The translations under genes and the position numbers were made by a program. Positions 9,634 through 18,516 of a stretch of 64,000 nucleotides of DNA are shown here, one piece after another. Origin of the DNA: an uncultured Selenomonadales bacterium (lineage in GTDB: Bacteria > Bacillota > Negativicutes > Selenomonadales > Selenomonadaceae); NCBI GenBank assembly GCA_946183785.1, contig CAMHCS010000011.1, forward strand, positions 1 through 64,000. Reading direction: 5' to 3'. The notes below the pieces were generated by a model. That model saw only the letters and a list, made by a program, of their open reading frames with translations, did no database searches and had not been told where the DNA came from. The number at the start of each line of letters is the position of its first letter. Positions within the stretch are counted from its first letter, which is position 1.

Positions 9634-9679
9634 AAACCGCGCCGCTCATCAGAGAACGATGGGCGGCGCGGTTTTTTTG
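9634..9679 (+). terminator. Intrinsic terminator of the dnaJ operon
   Basis: AAACCGCGCCG pairs with CGGCGCGGTTT and runs into seven T residues. Confidence 0.9.
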
Positions 9680-9738
9680 TCGCGCAGATTACGGAAAGGT
9701 TGTATAATAAGCGGGAGATTATGACGGGAGGTTTTTGT

Positions 9739-10680
9739 ATGGAATGGGCCGAGGCGGGCTTTCGGACGTCGCATGAGGCGATGGATGCGGTTTCTGCGGT
9801 TTTTGAGGATGCGGGCGCGTCGGGGACGGTGATTGAGGATCCGGCGCTGATTAATGAATATATTCATTCGGGGCTTTGGGATTATACGGATATTCCCGAG
9901 CAGAAGGAGACGTCCGTGGTGACGGTGAAAGCGTACCTTGCAGCGGATGAAACGCTGGACGAAAAGCTTGCTTCGATCCGCGCGGGGCTTGACGCGATTG
10001 CGGCGCGGGGCGTTGATACGCGTCCGGCGGAGTTTTTCACAGTGCGGGTGGAGGACGAGGACTGGGCAAACAGTTGGAAAGCGTATTTCCATACAGACAA
10101 GGTCGGCGAGCGCGTCGTGATTCAGCCGTCCTGGGAGGAATATGAGTCGCAGGCGGGCGAGGTCGTGCTTCGCCTCGACCCCGGCGCGGCCTTTGGCACG
10201 GGAACGCATCCGACGACGGCAATGTGCCTGCGCGCGATGGAGAAGCTGGTGAAGCCTGGCATGACCGTTTTCGACGTGGGCACAGGCTCCGGCGTGCTGG
10301 CCATCGCGGCGGCGAAGCTCGGCGCAAAAGAAGTGCGGGCGGTGGACTACGACGCTACTGCGGTGCGTGTGGCACGGGAAAACATCGAGGCGAACGGCGT
10401 CGAGGACGTCGTATCGACGGCGGAGAGCGACCTTTTCTCCGCGATTCCCGGCAAGGCGGGACTGGTGACGGCGAATCTTATCGCCGATCTTGTGATTCGC
10501 CTATTGCCCAATCTCGACGCGCACCTGGAAACGGGCGGCGTGCTCCTTGCCAGTGGGATTATTGAGAGCCGCGCGCAGGAGGTGCGAGAGGCGGCGGAGA
10601 CGGCGGGCTTTTTCATCGCGGAGGATTTTGAGGAAAAGGAATGGCACGCGATGGTGATTCGGCGGAGGGGCGAGGCGTGA
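9739..10680 (+). CDS. prmA: Ribosomal protein L11 methyltransferase PrmA
   Basis: SAM-dependent methylation of ribosomal protein L11. The 313-residue protein has an N-terminal recognition domain with the EDEDWANSWKAYFHTDKVG segment and a class I methyltransferase fold with DPGAAFGTGTHPTT, then VFDVGTGSGVLAIAA. I chose the ATG at 9739 behind GGGAGG. A TTG at 9700 is in frame, but it touches a TATAAT box at 9703-9708 that is likely the -10 element for this gene. Its stop overlaps the GTG start of rsmE, and this order in the dnaJ neighbourhood is common in Firmicutes. Confidence 0.96.
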   Translation: MEWAEAGFRTSHEAMDAVSAVFEDAGASGTVIEDPALINEYIHSGLWDYTDIPEQKETSVVTVKAYLAADETLDEKLASIRAGLDAIAARGVDTRPAEFFTVRVEDEDWANSWKAYFHTDKVGERVVIQPSWEEYESQAGEVVLRLDPGAAFGTGTHPTTAMCLRAMEKLVKPGMTVFDVGTGSGVLAIAAAKLGAKEVRAVDYDATAVRVARENIEANGVEDVVSTAESDLFSAIPGKAGLVTANLIADLVIRLLPNLDAHLETGGVLLASGIIESRAQEVREAAETAGFFIAEDFEEKEWHAMVIRRRGEA

Positions 10681-11417
10681 GGCGGCTCTTTATTCCCGGA
10701 CGGCTTGCCGACACGGTGACGCTTTCCGGCGGCGACGCCCATCATCTCGGCTATACGCTTCGGGCGAGGGTCGGCGAACGGTGCGTGGTGGTGGATGCTG
10801 AGCGGCAGATTGCGTCAATGGAGATAACGGGATTCACTGCCGATACAGTTACGCTGCGGCTGGTCGAAAGACTTGCGGCGGATACGGAATCGCCGATTCG
10901 GCTGACGCTCGCCGTATGTCTTTTAAAATCGGACAAGATGGACTTCGTCGTGCAAAAGGCGGTGGAGCTGGGCGCGACGAAGGTGGAGCCCATCGAGAGC
11001 GAGAACTGCGTCGCACGCTACGAAGGGAAGAAGGCCGAGGCGCGCCGCGAGCGCTGGCAGAGGATTGCGGACGAGGCGGCAAAGCAATGCGGCCGCTCAG
11101 CGCTTTTGACGGTCGCGCCAATCGTGTCGTTCGGAGCATGGCTTGCGGCTCGTCCCGACGAGGAAGATGCGGCGTTTTTCTGCTATGAGGCGGAGGAACA
11201 AAAGACACTGGGTTCGTGGTTAGCGGAAACGCAGCGAGACGCGTTCACGGCTGTCATAGGCCCAGAGGGGGGCTTTTCCCCCGCCGAGGCGGAGCAGGCG
11301 AAAGCCGCGGGTCTTGCGGCGGTGACGCTCGGTCCGAGAATCCTGCGGGCGGAGACGGCGGCGGCGGCGGTGCTGGCAATCGTGCAGCATATAAAAGGTG
11401 ATTTAGGAAGAGAGTGA
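10677..11417 (+). CDS. rsmE: 16S rRNA m3U1498 methyltransferase RsmE
   Basis: Methylates U1498 of 16S rRNA using SAM. The 246-residue SPOUT-class protein has an N-terminal PUA-like part (RRLFIPGRL...HHLGYTLRARVG) and the C-terminal knot with VIGPEGGFSPAEAEQA and LGPRILRAETAA, the SAM-binding signature. Translation starts at GTG 10677 in a GTGA overlap with the prmA stop, behind GGAGGGG, so the two are translationally coupled. Confidence 0.95.
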   Translation: MRRLFIPGRLADTVTLSGGDAHHLGYTLRARVGERCVVVDAERQIASMEITGFTADTVTLRLVERLAADTESPIRLTLAVCLLKSDKMDFVVQKAVELGATKVEPIESENCVARYEGKKAEARRERWQRIADEAAKQCGRSALLTVAPIVSFGAWLAARPDEEDAAFFCYEAEEQKTLGSWLAETQRDAFTAVIGPEGGFSPAEAEQAKAAGLAAVTLGPRILRAETAAAAVLAIVQHIKGDLGRE

Positions 11418-11424
11418 AGATTTT

Positions 11425-12717
11425 TTGCCTACGGTATCATTTATGACGCTGGGATGCAAGGTCAATCAGTTCGAGACGGAGACGATGGAAGGGCTTTTTC
11501 TGCGGGCGGGGTATCAGGTCGTCCCTTTCGGCGAGGCGGCGGACGTTTGCGTGATCAATACCTGCTCGGTCACGGCGCTGGGCGAGAAGAAGTCGCGCCA
11601 GATGATTCGGCGCGCGCGTCGTGAAAATGAAAAGGCGATCATCGCCGTGACGGGCTGTTATGCGCAGCTTTCCCCGAGAGAGCTGGCGGCGCTTGACGGC
11701 GTGCGCCTCGTGGTCGGCACGCGTGACCGGGTGCGTATCGTCGAGATGGTTGAGCGGGCGGCGCGGGAGGACGGCGTGGTTTTTGACGTGGGCGACGTGA
11801 CGGCGGCGAAGGGCTTCGAGGACATTCCGCTGTACGGGACGCCGACGCGCACTCGCGCTTTCCTGAAAATCCAGGAGGGCTGCGAGAATTTCTGCACGTT
11901 CTGCATCATTCCCTACGCCCGCGGTCCGCTCCGCTCGCGTCCGCTGGACAGCGTCCGGCGCGAGGCGAAAAAGCTCATTGATGCGGGCTTCAGGGAAATC
12001 GTTTTGACGGGCATCCATCTCGGCGCGTATGGGCGCGACTTTGCGGAAGACGTCACGCTGGCGGACGCGGCGCGGGAGATTTTGGCACTGGGCGGCCTTG
12101 CGCGGCTCCGGCTGGGGTCGCTGGAGTCCGTCGAGCTTTCCGACGAGCTTTTCGCACTGCTTCGGGAAGAGCCGCGTTTCGCGAAGCATCTGCATCTGCC
12201 GCTCCAATCCGGCTCCGATAGAATCCTTCGCGCGATGAACCGCCATTACGACACGGCGGCTTTCGCGCGTCTCCTGGAAAATGTGCGGGAGGCTGTGCCT
12301 GACGTGTCGATTACTACCGACGTCATCGTGGGTTTCCCCGGCGAGACGGAAGCGCTCTTTGAAGAAAGCCTTGCGTTTGTTTCGCAAATGGGCTTCGCGA
12401 AAGTTCATGTGTTCCCGTATTCGCGCCGGGAGGGAACGCCCGCCGCGCGCATGGAGGGGCAGCTTCCCATGGCGGTGAAAAAGGAGCGCGTACGCCGCAT
12501 GGAGGAAACAGCGGAGGAACGGGCACGAGCAATTCGTGAGAATTATGTCGGCAGAAGGTCTGACGTGCTTTTTGAAACGGAAACGGACGGAGTCGCCGAC
12601 GGGCTGACGGGCGGCTATATGCGCGTCTATACCGACGCCCGGGTGAAGCTCGGCGAGATTGCGCCCATGCGGCTTGCGCGGCTGTATAAAGATGGGTTTT
12701 GGGCTGAAATGGAATAG
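11425..12717 (+). CDS. mtaB: tRNA t6A37 methylthiotransferase MtaB
   Basis: Radical SAM enzyme that converts t6A37 of ANN-decoding tRNAs to ms2t6A. The 430-residue protein has an N-terminal UPF0004 domain with cysteines in TLGCKVNQFE, INTCSVT and VTGCYAQ for the second cluster, a radical SAM core with C153-x3-C157-x2-C160 (CENFCTFC), and a C-terminal TRAM-type region. It begins with TTG, 7 bases after the rsmE stop, with AGGAAGAGAG upstream; no ATG fits the conserved N-terminus better. Part of prmA-rsmE-mtaB. Confidence 0.95.
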   Translation: MPTVSFMTLGCKVNQFETETMEGLFLRAGYQVVPFGEAADVCVINTCSVTALGEKKSRQMIRRARRENEKAIIAVTGCYAQLSPRELAALDGVRLVVGTRDRVRIVEMVERAAREDGVVFDVGDVTAAKGFEDIPLYGTPTRTRAFLKIQEGCENFCTFCIIPYARGPLRSRPLDSVRREAKKLIDAGFREIVLTGIHLGAYGRDFAEDVTLADAAREILALGGLARLRLGSLESVELSDELFALLREEPRFAKHLHLPLQSGSDRILRAMNRHYDTAAFARLLENVREAVPDVSITTDVIVGFPGETEALFEESLAFVSQMGFAKVHVFPYSRREGTPAARMEGQLPMAVKKERVRRMEETAEERARAIRENYVGRRSDVLFETETDGVADGLTGGYMRVYTDARVKLGEIAPMRLARLYKDGFWAEME

Positions 12718-12780
12718 AGAGTGGAACACATTTCGGGACTAAGGAACTGGAGGAAAATGACTTGCTCAAATGGCGCAGGA

Positions 12781-12860
12781 TAAATTTTCGTGCGCGAGGC
12801 GGAGGAGGGAGCCGTAGCGGTGCTACGGCGACCGACGACAACGAAGCGCACGGGAATTTA
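12781..12860. repeat. 80-bp structured palindromic element
   Basis: TAAATTTTCGTGCGC at 12781-12795 is matched in reverse complement by GCGCACGGGAATTTA at 12846-12860, with one or two mismatches. A strong internal hairpin (GCCGTAGC/GCTACGGC) lies between. The GTAGC/GCTAC core resembles the centre of the 168-bp elements, but ends and length differ. It sits in the 297-base gap between mtaB and the HIT gene. Function unknown; a repeat or a structured RNA are both possible. Confidence 0.6.
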
Positions 12861-13014
12861 GACAAGCCAGATGAGTAAGATATTTTTCGACAGTTTCTCA
12901 TGTAGGTTTATCGCAAATTTTTCATTTTTGGCAGGAATTTTACGCTTCGGCGAGAAATAATAATACATTGTGATTTTGAAAACTTTTCGTTTTCTATGGA
13001 AGGAGGGAAAACGA

Positions 13015-13359
13015 ATGGCAGACTGCATTTTTTGTAAGATTGCGTCCGGGGAGATTCCCTCGACGATGGTGTACGAGGACGATACTGTAGCGGCGTTCAA
13101 GGATTTGGAGCCGCAGGCGCCGACGCATGTCCTGATCATCCCGAAGAAGCATGTTGTCAGCGCCGCCGAGCTCGGCGACAGTGACCGGGAACTGGCCGCG
13201 CACATTTTCTGCGACGTCGTGCCGAAACTCGCGAAGGAACTGGGGCTCTCGAAGGGCTTCCGCGTCGTGACGAACGCCGGAGAGGAAGGCGGACAAACCG
13301 TCATGCATTTGCATTTTCATCTGCTGGGCGGACGTTCCATGCAATGGCCCCCGGGTTGA
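13015..13359 (+). CDS. HIT-family (HinT-like) nucleotide hydrolase
   Basis: Small purine-nucleoside phosphoramidase-type enzyme. The 114-residue protein has the family N-terminus CIFCKIASGEIPS, then HVLIIPKKHV, and the catalytic triad region HLHFH at residues 98-102 followed by LLGGRSMQWPPG. The ATG at 13015 follows GGAAGGAGGG. It stands between mtaB and rpsU, a common place for this gene in Firmicutes. The natural substrate cannot be told from the sequence. Confidence 0.95.
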   Translation: MADCIFCKIASGEIPSTMVYEDDTVAAFKDLEPQAPTHVLIIPKKHVVSAAELGDSDRELAAHIFCDVVPKLAKELGLSKGFRVVTNAGEEGGQTVMHLHFHLLGGRSMQWPPG

Positions 13360-13365
13360 TTTTCG

Positions 13366-13394
13366 TTGACGTTTTTCATTCTATCGTGTATAAT
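13366..13394 (+). promoter_or_regulatory. Promoter of rpsU-yqeY
   Basis: TTGACG (13366-13371) and TATAAT (13389-13394) with a 17-base spacer: close to consensus, as expected for a highly expressed ribosomal protein gene. It begins 7 bases after the HIT gene stop. Confidence 0.9.
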
Positions 13395-13471
13395 ATTTAA
13401 GCATGATTCTCTTTTGAGAATTGGCGCAAAATTCATTTTTACTCCCAACATATTTGGAGGGGGGGATAACC

Positions 13472-13654
13472 ATGGCAAACGAGATCAAGGTCGGCAAGAA
13501 CGAAAGCATTGACAGCGCGCTCCGCCGTTTCAAGCGGATGTCGCAAAAAGCCGGTACGTTAGCCGAAGTCCGCAAACGCGAGCACTACGAGAAACCGAGC
13601 GTGCGTCGCAAGAAAAAATCGGAAGCTGCGCGCAAGCGCAAGTTTAGGGCATAA
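13472..13654 (+). CDS. rpsU: 30S ribosomal protein S21
   Basis: The 60-residue, very basic protein matches S21 in length and pattern ([19 protein letters not shown], then [19 protein letters not shown]). The ATG at 13472 lies behind a long GGAGGGGGGG ribosome site. A strong promoter precedes it and yqeY follows 12 bases after its stop, a conserved firmicute pair. Confidence 0.98.
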   Translation: MANEIKVGKNESIDSALRRFKRMSQKAGTLAEVRKREHYEKPSVRRKKKSEAARKRKFRA

Positions 13655-13666
13655 GGGGTCTTCCAT

Positions 13667-14119
13667 ATGTCGCTGAAAGAAAAGCTCACTGCGGATATGA
13701 AGGAAGCCATGAAGGCGAAAGAAGAGGGAAAGCAGCGGCTTTCCGTCATTCGCCTCGTGCGCGGCGCGGTTCGTCAGCAGGAGATCGACGGCAAGAAGGA
13801 GCTTTCGGACGAGGACGTGTTAGGCGTCATCAGCAAGGAGGTCAAGCAGCGGCGAGACTCCATCGAGGATTTCAAAAAAGGCGGCCGCGACGACCTTGTC
13901 GCCGAGGCTGAAGCAGAGATTGCGATTCTGATGGAATATCTGCCGCAGCAGCTTTCGGAGGACGAGGTGCGCAGCCTCGTGCAGGAAGCTATCGCCGCCA
14001 GCGGCGCGACGTCGCCGAAGGACATGGGCAAGGTCATGAAGGAGCTCATGCCGAAGGTCAAAGGGCGCGCGGACGGCAAGCTGGTCAACGGGATCGTCAA
14101 AGAACTTCTGGCACAGTGA
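13667..14119 (+). CDS. yqeY: GatB/YqeY domain protein
   Basis: The 150-residue protein is a stand-alone version of the C-terminal tRNA-interacting domain of GatB (LKEKLTADMKEAMKAKEEGK at the N-terminus; MEYLPQQLSEDEV and PKVKGRADGKLVN later). Its exact role is not established; a link to tRNA or aminoacylation is usually assumed. It is co-transcribed with rpsU and followed by a terminator. Confidence 0.95.
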   Translation: MSLKEKLTADMKEAMKAKEEGKQRLSVIRLVRGAVRQQEIDGKKELSDEDVLGVISKEVKQRRDSIEDFKKGGRDDLVAEAEAEIAILMEYLPQQLSEDEVRSLVQEAIAASGATSPKDMGKVMKELMPKVKGRADGKLVNGIVKELLAQ

Positions 14120-14137
14120 ACAAATGAACCGAATGAG

Positions 14138-14170
14138 AAAAACCGACGTCTTTGCGGGCGTCGGTTTTTT
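14138..14170 (+). terminator. Intrinsic terminator of rpsU-yqeY
   Basis: AAAACCGACG pairs with CGTCGGTTTT and ends in a T-run. Confidence 0.9.
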
Positions 14171-14268
14171 AATGCGCGTTTAATGGTTTTCTCAGAAAGA
14201 CCCAAGACAATGCGGATAAAATAAAGGCGGAATAGGAAAGGAGAACGCGGCGAAGGGAGCGGTTCGGC

Positions 14269-15522
14269 ATGAAGAGATTTATCCGGACGCTCCTCGCCGC
14301 TCTTCTTTTCGCCCTATGGACAGCGGCGGCATATGCCCACGGCGGGCTTTGGATTGCACGGGACGCGGAGCTTCGCATGATGAAGAAGCTGGTGCTGTTC
14401 CCGATGAGTATATCCGACGATTTGAACGAGTTCGCGGTGGACGGCGACGAAAGCTCCGCAGTGTTTCGTCAGAACGACTTTCTGCACCGCCGTCTCAGCA
14501 AGAAGCTCAAGGATGCGAATATTTTGCGTCTTGCGCCGGACATTGGCGAGCAGCGAATCCGAGAGACCGTAGCGCCTTTTGTCTCGTTGCTGGCGCCTGC
14601 GCCCGACGCCTCGGCCCGAGCGGCGGAGGTACGGCGGCTGACAATGGCGGACGGTTATCTGATTCCACACTTTCGCGAGAACTGGGTGCGCATCGACGTC
14701 TCGCCGGAGACCACGTTTCATTTCACTCTGCGCGCGTGGACAGAGCGGCGCGACGAGAAAGGTTCCCGCGTGACGAAGGATCGCCGGTATCCCGTCGTCC
14801 ATGTCGTTCCCGAGCGGGAAATGGAGCTTCGCATCATGGACGTCGACTACACGCTGTACGACGAGCAGGGGCGACCGGTGCTTTCCTTTGAGAACAGCGG
14901 CAGGAGATATTGTGCAGATCCCGTTGAGATGTATGAAGAGCTTGCCGGGGAGTTTGTCGATGCCCTGAAGGACGCGCGCAAGGGAAAATATCGACAAAAG
15001 AAATCTGACGAAAATGCCGTGCCCGTTGGGCTTTCCGTTTTGTCGACGCCGGAGGAACTGGCAGGCGACGAGCTGCGGACACGCGCATTTCAGTTTGCAC
15101 TTTATGACGAAGCACGGCGGCAGGATCGGCTTCGCCTCGGCGACGGGACGCCGAGATTTTTGATCGAGGCGGAGATCGACCGCTGCGAGCTCGTGCCGAC
15201 ATGGAATCCGCCCACGGCATGGGTCACGACCAATTCAAAAATCTATGATGAGTCGTGGACCGACAAGGAAGGTAAACGGCACGAGGTCAAGCGTACCGAG
15301 TATACCCAGTCCGTCAGCCATTCCTTCGGCTATTACAGCTACCATGCCGAGGCGTCAGGCAGCCTACGGCTGGTGGACGCGGCGACGGGAGCGACGGTCT
15401 TCAGCCGCCGCTTTGCCGAGGCGGACGATAAACGGATCGACGCCTGCCGTCACGCGTTCCGAGCGTTTTGCAAGGATGTGGCGAAATATATCAAGAAGAA
15501 TGAAAATCCGGAAAAAGCATAA
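14269..15522 (+). CDS. Secreted protein of unknown function
   Basis: The 417-residue protein starts with a signal peptide (MKRFIRTLLAALLFALWTAA..., cleavage near AYA/HGG). No family is recognised. The mature part shows two similar halves, each with an alternating beta-type stretch and then a helix (about 215-240 and 390-412), which hints at a duplicated domain. A WTDKEGKRHEVKRTEYTQS segment near residue 325 looks like an exposed beta hairpin. The gene stands alone between two terminators. Confidence 0.75.
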   Translation: MKRFIRTLLAALLFALWTAAAYAHGGLWIARDAELRMMKKLVLFPMSISDDLNEFAVDGDESSAVFRQNDFLHRRLSKKLKDANILRLAPDIGEQRIRETVAPFVSLLAPAPDASARAAEVRRLTMADGYLIPHFRENWVRIDVSPETTFHFTLRAWTERRDEKGSRVTKDRRYPVVHVVPEREMELRIMDVDYTLYDEQGRPVLSFENSGRRYCADPVEMYEELAGEFVDALKDARKGKYRQKKSDENAVPVGLSVLSTPEELAGDELRTRAFQFALYDEARRQDRLRLGDGTPRFLIEAEIDRCELVPTWNPPTAWVTTNSKIYDESWTDKEGKRHEVKRTEYTQSVSHSFGYYSYHAEASGSLRLVDAATGATVFSRRFAEADDKRIDACRHAFRAFCKDVAKYIKKNENPEKA

Positions 15523-15524
15523 AG

Positions 15525-15566
15525 AAACGGCTCCGCCGCGTGCATTTCACGTAACGGAGCCGTTTT
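15525..15566. terminator. Bidirectional terminator
   Basis: AAACGGCTCCG and CGGAGCCGTTTT form a stem with T residues on one side and A residues on the other. It serves the plus-strand secreted protein and the minus-strand porin that converge here. Confidence 0.85.
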
Positions 15567-15593
15567 GTAACTGTGATTGATTTTCGACGAAAC

Positions 15594-16907
15594 TTAGAAA
15601 TAAAGCTCAACGCGGCCGAAGACAGTGTCCTGCCTGCGATCGTTGCCAAGATTCCGACCGACATAATATTCAAGATAGGTCTTGATATTCTTGAGTGGTA
15701 CAAAGTTTACGCCAAAGTTTACACCCTTGCAGCCTGTCCACATGCTGTTATAGGTTGGAATCAAGGAAGCGTACTGTCCTAAATGACGATAGGCAACGAA
15801 TGCTCCCCAAGAACCAGGCTTGCTAATGTCGGATCCTTTGTAATCGAGCTGGACAGCCCAAGCTTCGCGGTACTTTCGTGCGACCTCGCCGCTGGTGTTG
15901 CCTGCATAGGTGCCGAACAGGCGGACGTTCTTGTCAAAGCGATAGCCTGCGCCGACCGACCAGATGTTCATGTTTTCGGCTCCATACATTTTTTTCAAAT
16001 CAGCTTTGTTGGAGACATGGTGATAGCCTGCACCATAGGTAAACTTCTTGGTGGGATCACTGTTCAGCTCGATACCCTGCATGCTGACGGTATGGAGATC
16101 GGTGACTATGTTGCCAAAGTCGTCATAATGAGTAGTAAAAGGAGATACATCATAACGAGCGACTAACAATTTGACATTGGCCTTGTCGCCAAACTGTACG
16201 AAACCGCCGGCGAGGTCATCATCGAAAACCATGCCCTGATCCACGTCGGTGAAGTACGGGAACTTACCGAGCATGATGGTCGTCTTGCCGTATTGACCTT
16301 GCGCCCAGACACGATTCACCACCAAATCATCGCCGTTGCTGTTGGCGGCAGTGTCGAGGTTGTGTGGGTTGGTAGCATATTCGATGCGCGCATTGCCTGT
16401 CCAGTGTTCATTGACTTTTGCGGTCATTGATAGGCGCAGACGGAAATTATTGGTGTTTTGATGATTGGGGCCGTCCCACGGTTGTCTGTTGCTACCATCG
16501 TTGTCCTCACGACCACGCGTATACGTGTACCGGAACAATCCATGCCACTTTACGTTGTCGACTTTCTTCTCCAACGCCGACACGCGGACACCAAGATTAT
16601 TCAGCTCGTCGGCGAACTCGGCGGCCAGCTTGTCGATCAGAGCCTTGTCGGCGCCGTTCGTGCCTTTCGCCATGGCGCGGGCGACCATCTGTGCCATCTC
16701 GTAGCGGGTGATTTCCTGATCGCCGCGATAGGTGCCGTCGCCGTAGCCTTCCACAACGCCGTCGGCGGCAAGCTGGGCAATCGCATCATAGGCCCAATGG
16801 TCAGCAGGAACGTCCTCGAACGGGTTCGCCGCGGCGAACGTCGTCGAGGCCGCGCCGACGACAAGCGCGGTCGTCAACGCGGAAACAAGAGATTTCTTCA
16901 TGCTCAT
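15594..16907 (-). CDS. SLH-domain outer-membrane porin (OmpM-like), copy 1
   Basis: Predicted to tether the outer membrane to peptidoglycan and to form a pore. The 437-residue precursor has a signal peptide ending ...TTFAAA, an SLH domain (NPFEDVPADHWAYDAIAQL, YGDGTYRGDQEITRYEMAQM), a short coiled coil (LAAEFADELNNLGVRVSALE) and a beta-barrel of alternating polar and aromatic strands ending in VELYF, the terminal aromatic needed for BamA recognition. The start at 16907 is 7 bases after GGGGAG; the next ATG (16901) is too far. Its first 110 residues are almost the same as in the upstream copy at 17139-18476, but the barrels differ strongly. It has its own promoter. Confidence 0.92.
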   Translation of the reverse strand: MSMKKSLVSALTTALVVGAASTTFAAANPFEDVPADHWAYDAIAQLAADGVVEGYGDGTYRGDQEITRYEMAQMVARAMAKGTNGADKALIDKLAAEFADELNNLGVRVSALEKKVDNVKWHGLFRYTYTRGREDNDGSNRQPWDGPNHQNTNNFRLRLSMTAKVNEHWTGNARIEYATNPHNLDTAANSNGDDLVVNRVWAQGQYGKTTIMLGKFPYFTDVDQGMVFDDDLAGGFVQFGDKANVKLLVARYDVSPFTTHYDDFGNIVTDLHTVSMQGIELNSDPTKKFTYGAGYHHVSNKADLKKMYGAENMNIWSVGAGYRFDKNVRLFGTYAGNTSGEVARKYREAWAVQLDYKGSDISKPGSWGAFVAYRHLGQYASLIPTYNSMWTGCKGVNFGVNFVPLKNIKTYLEYYVGRNLGNDRRQDTVFGRVELYF

Positions 16908-17022
16908 ACAAAAACTCCCCCTATATAATAATAATAATAAAATAAAACAATCGTCGCACCCATACGCCCAGAACGCCGCGTCTTTCAGCGTCACGTCCAT
17001 GCCCACGGGTACTATGCGCCCT

Positions 17023-17051
17023 ATGATAGCACAGATTTCCGAGCAAGGCAA
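17023..17051 (-). promoter_or_regulatory. Promoter of porin copy 1
   Basis: On the minus strand, TTGCCT (17051-17046) and TATCAT (17028-17023) are separated by 17 bases. This leaves an untranslated leader of about 110 bases before the start codon at 16907. Confidence 0.6.
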
Positions 17052-17093
17052 TATGCGGAACATGTATACATGGAAAAAGAGTGAAAGAAAATG

Positions 17094-17121
17094 AAAAAGC
17101 CCCGCGAGTACGAGGCTTTTT
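17094..17121 (-). terminator. Terminator after porin copy 2
   Basis: Read on the minus strand, AAAAAGCCTCG and the matching GGGGCTTTTT form a hairpin ending in T residues, directly after the stop of the gene at 17139-18476. It lies upstream of the copy 1 promoter, so each porin is its own transcription unit. Confidence 0.75.
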
Positions 17122-17138
17122 GTTTGTTTCGGTATGAA

Positions 17139-18476
17139 TCAGAAGAAGAAGTTGAGCTCGGTGAACAGCTTTTTGTGATTGGTGTCGTTATTGCCGCCGT
17201 TCATGTCCTTGCCATGGAAATAAATGACCGTAGCTGTGAAATTCTTCATCGGTGCAACGTCAAAGCCGACTTCCCAGCCCTTCGTGTCCCAAGCGGCACC
17301 ATCGTAAGTCGGTGCAAGAACGGCAAGTGCGCCCAGCTTGCGGTAAGCAACGTGCGCGCCCCAAGACCAAGGCACTTCAGGATCTGCACCCTTATAATCG
17401 AGCTCGACAGTCCAAGCCTTCGCCGCACCACTCGTACCGTTGTTAGCAACTTCGCCTGTCGTATTCCAAGCATAGGCGCCGTTCAAATTAAAGTCATCGT
17501 TAATCTGCCAGCCAAGGCCGATATCCCAAACGTTCATCGCTTTTTTATCAGTTCCATAAATCTGACTGAAAAGTTCTTGGTCTGCTACATGATGGTAGCC
17601 GACGCCCCAAGTAATCTTGTCATCACGGTCGTTGTAGATTTCGATGGCCTGATAGCTAGCCGTTGTATTAATGAGACCAGGGCCAACCCCATGAAAATCA
17701 TTGATATCGCCAAGATTGTCTGTACGGCCAACCGTCACTGTCGCCTTGATCTTATTGCCAACAGTGAGTTGCCCGCCGGCTACATTCTCATCGAAGAACA
17801 TACCGTTGTCGGCAAAAGTAACATAGGGCAATTTGCCGAGCAAAATCTGGAAGTTGTTGTAGTCACCCTGCACCCAAGCGCGTTCCATCACAAAGCCGTC
17901 CTCGACGCCGTTGGGACCGGGATTCTGACGGCTGTTGATGCCATTACCTGGAGCATTGGCAGCGCTGTTCATGTCGGTGTTGTAGTCGAGACGCGCATGG
18001 CCCGTCCAGTTCTTGTTGATTTGCATTTCCGGCTCAAGACGGAGGGTTACATACTGATGGTCGTTATCAAGATTGCCTTCCTGACGTTCCGCAATCCAGC
18101 GATACCGCACCGTGCCCTGCCATTTCACATTGTCGACCTTCTTCTCGAGGGCGGCGACACGGACGCCGAGGTTGTTCAGCTCGTCGGCGAACTCAGCGGC
18201 CAGCTTGTCGATCAGGGCCTTGTCGGCGCCATTGGCGCCCTTCGCCATCGCACGGGCGACCATCTGCGCCATCTCGTAGCGGGTGATCTCCTGATCGCCG
18301 CGGTAGGTACCGTCACCGTAGCCTTCGATGACGCCGTCGGCAGCCAGCTGCGCTATTGCGTCATACGCCCAATGGTCGGCAGGGACATCCTCGAACGGGT
18401 TCGCCGCGGCGAACGTCGTCGAGGCCGCGCCTACGACGAGAGCTGTCGTCAGCACGGAGATGATGGATTTCTTCAT
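17139..18476 (-). CDS. SLH-domain outer-membrane porin (OmpM-like), copy 2
   Basis: Same architecture as the neighbouring copy: a signal peptide (MKKSIISVLTTALVVGAAST...), an SLH domain, the coiled coil ending VAALEKKVDNVKW and a beta-barrel closing with LNFFF. The precursor has 445 residues. The ATG at 18476 follows AAGGAGGAG. The N-terminal 110 residues differ from copy 1 in only a handful of positions, while the barrel is largely unrelated in detail; this suggests duplication with the anchor kept the same by selection or gene conversion. It has a separate promoter and a leader of about 120 bases with an inverted repeat. Confidence 0.92.
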   Translation of the reverse strand: MKKSIISVLTTALVVGAASTTFAAANPFEDVPADHWAYDAIAQLAADGVIEGYGDGTYRGDQEITRYEMAQMVARAMAKGANGADKALIDKLAAEFADELNNLGVRVAALEKKVDNVKWQGTVRYRWIAERQEGNLDNDHQYVTLRLEPEMQINKNWTGHARLDYNTDMNSAANAPGNGINSRQNPGPNGVEDGFVMERAWVQGDYNNFQILLGKLPYVTFADNGMFFDENVAGGQLTVGNKIKATVTVGRTDNLGDINDFHGVGPGLINTTASYQAIEIYNDRDDKITWGVGYHHVADQELFSQIYGTDKKAMNVWDIGLGWQINDDFNLNGAYAWNTTGEVANNGTSGAAKAWTVELDYKGADPEVPWSWGAHVAYRKLGALAVLAPTYDGAAWDTKGWEVGFDVAPMKNFTATVIYFHGKDMNGGNNDTNHKKLFTELNFFF

Positions 18477-18516
18477 GAGAAACTCCTCCTTATATAATAT
18501 AAACAAAAAAGAAACG

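Noticed and set aside
9700..9738. TTG start for prmA 39 bases upstream
   Set aside because: It would place the start codon on top of a TATAAT box and has no ribosome site; ATG 9739 follows GGGAGG and fits the family.
17091..18497. Plus-strand frame of 468 codons opposite porin copy 2
   Set aside because: The minus strand encodes a full SLH porin with signal peptide, promoter and terminator. The plus-strand frame is its shadow.
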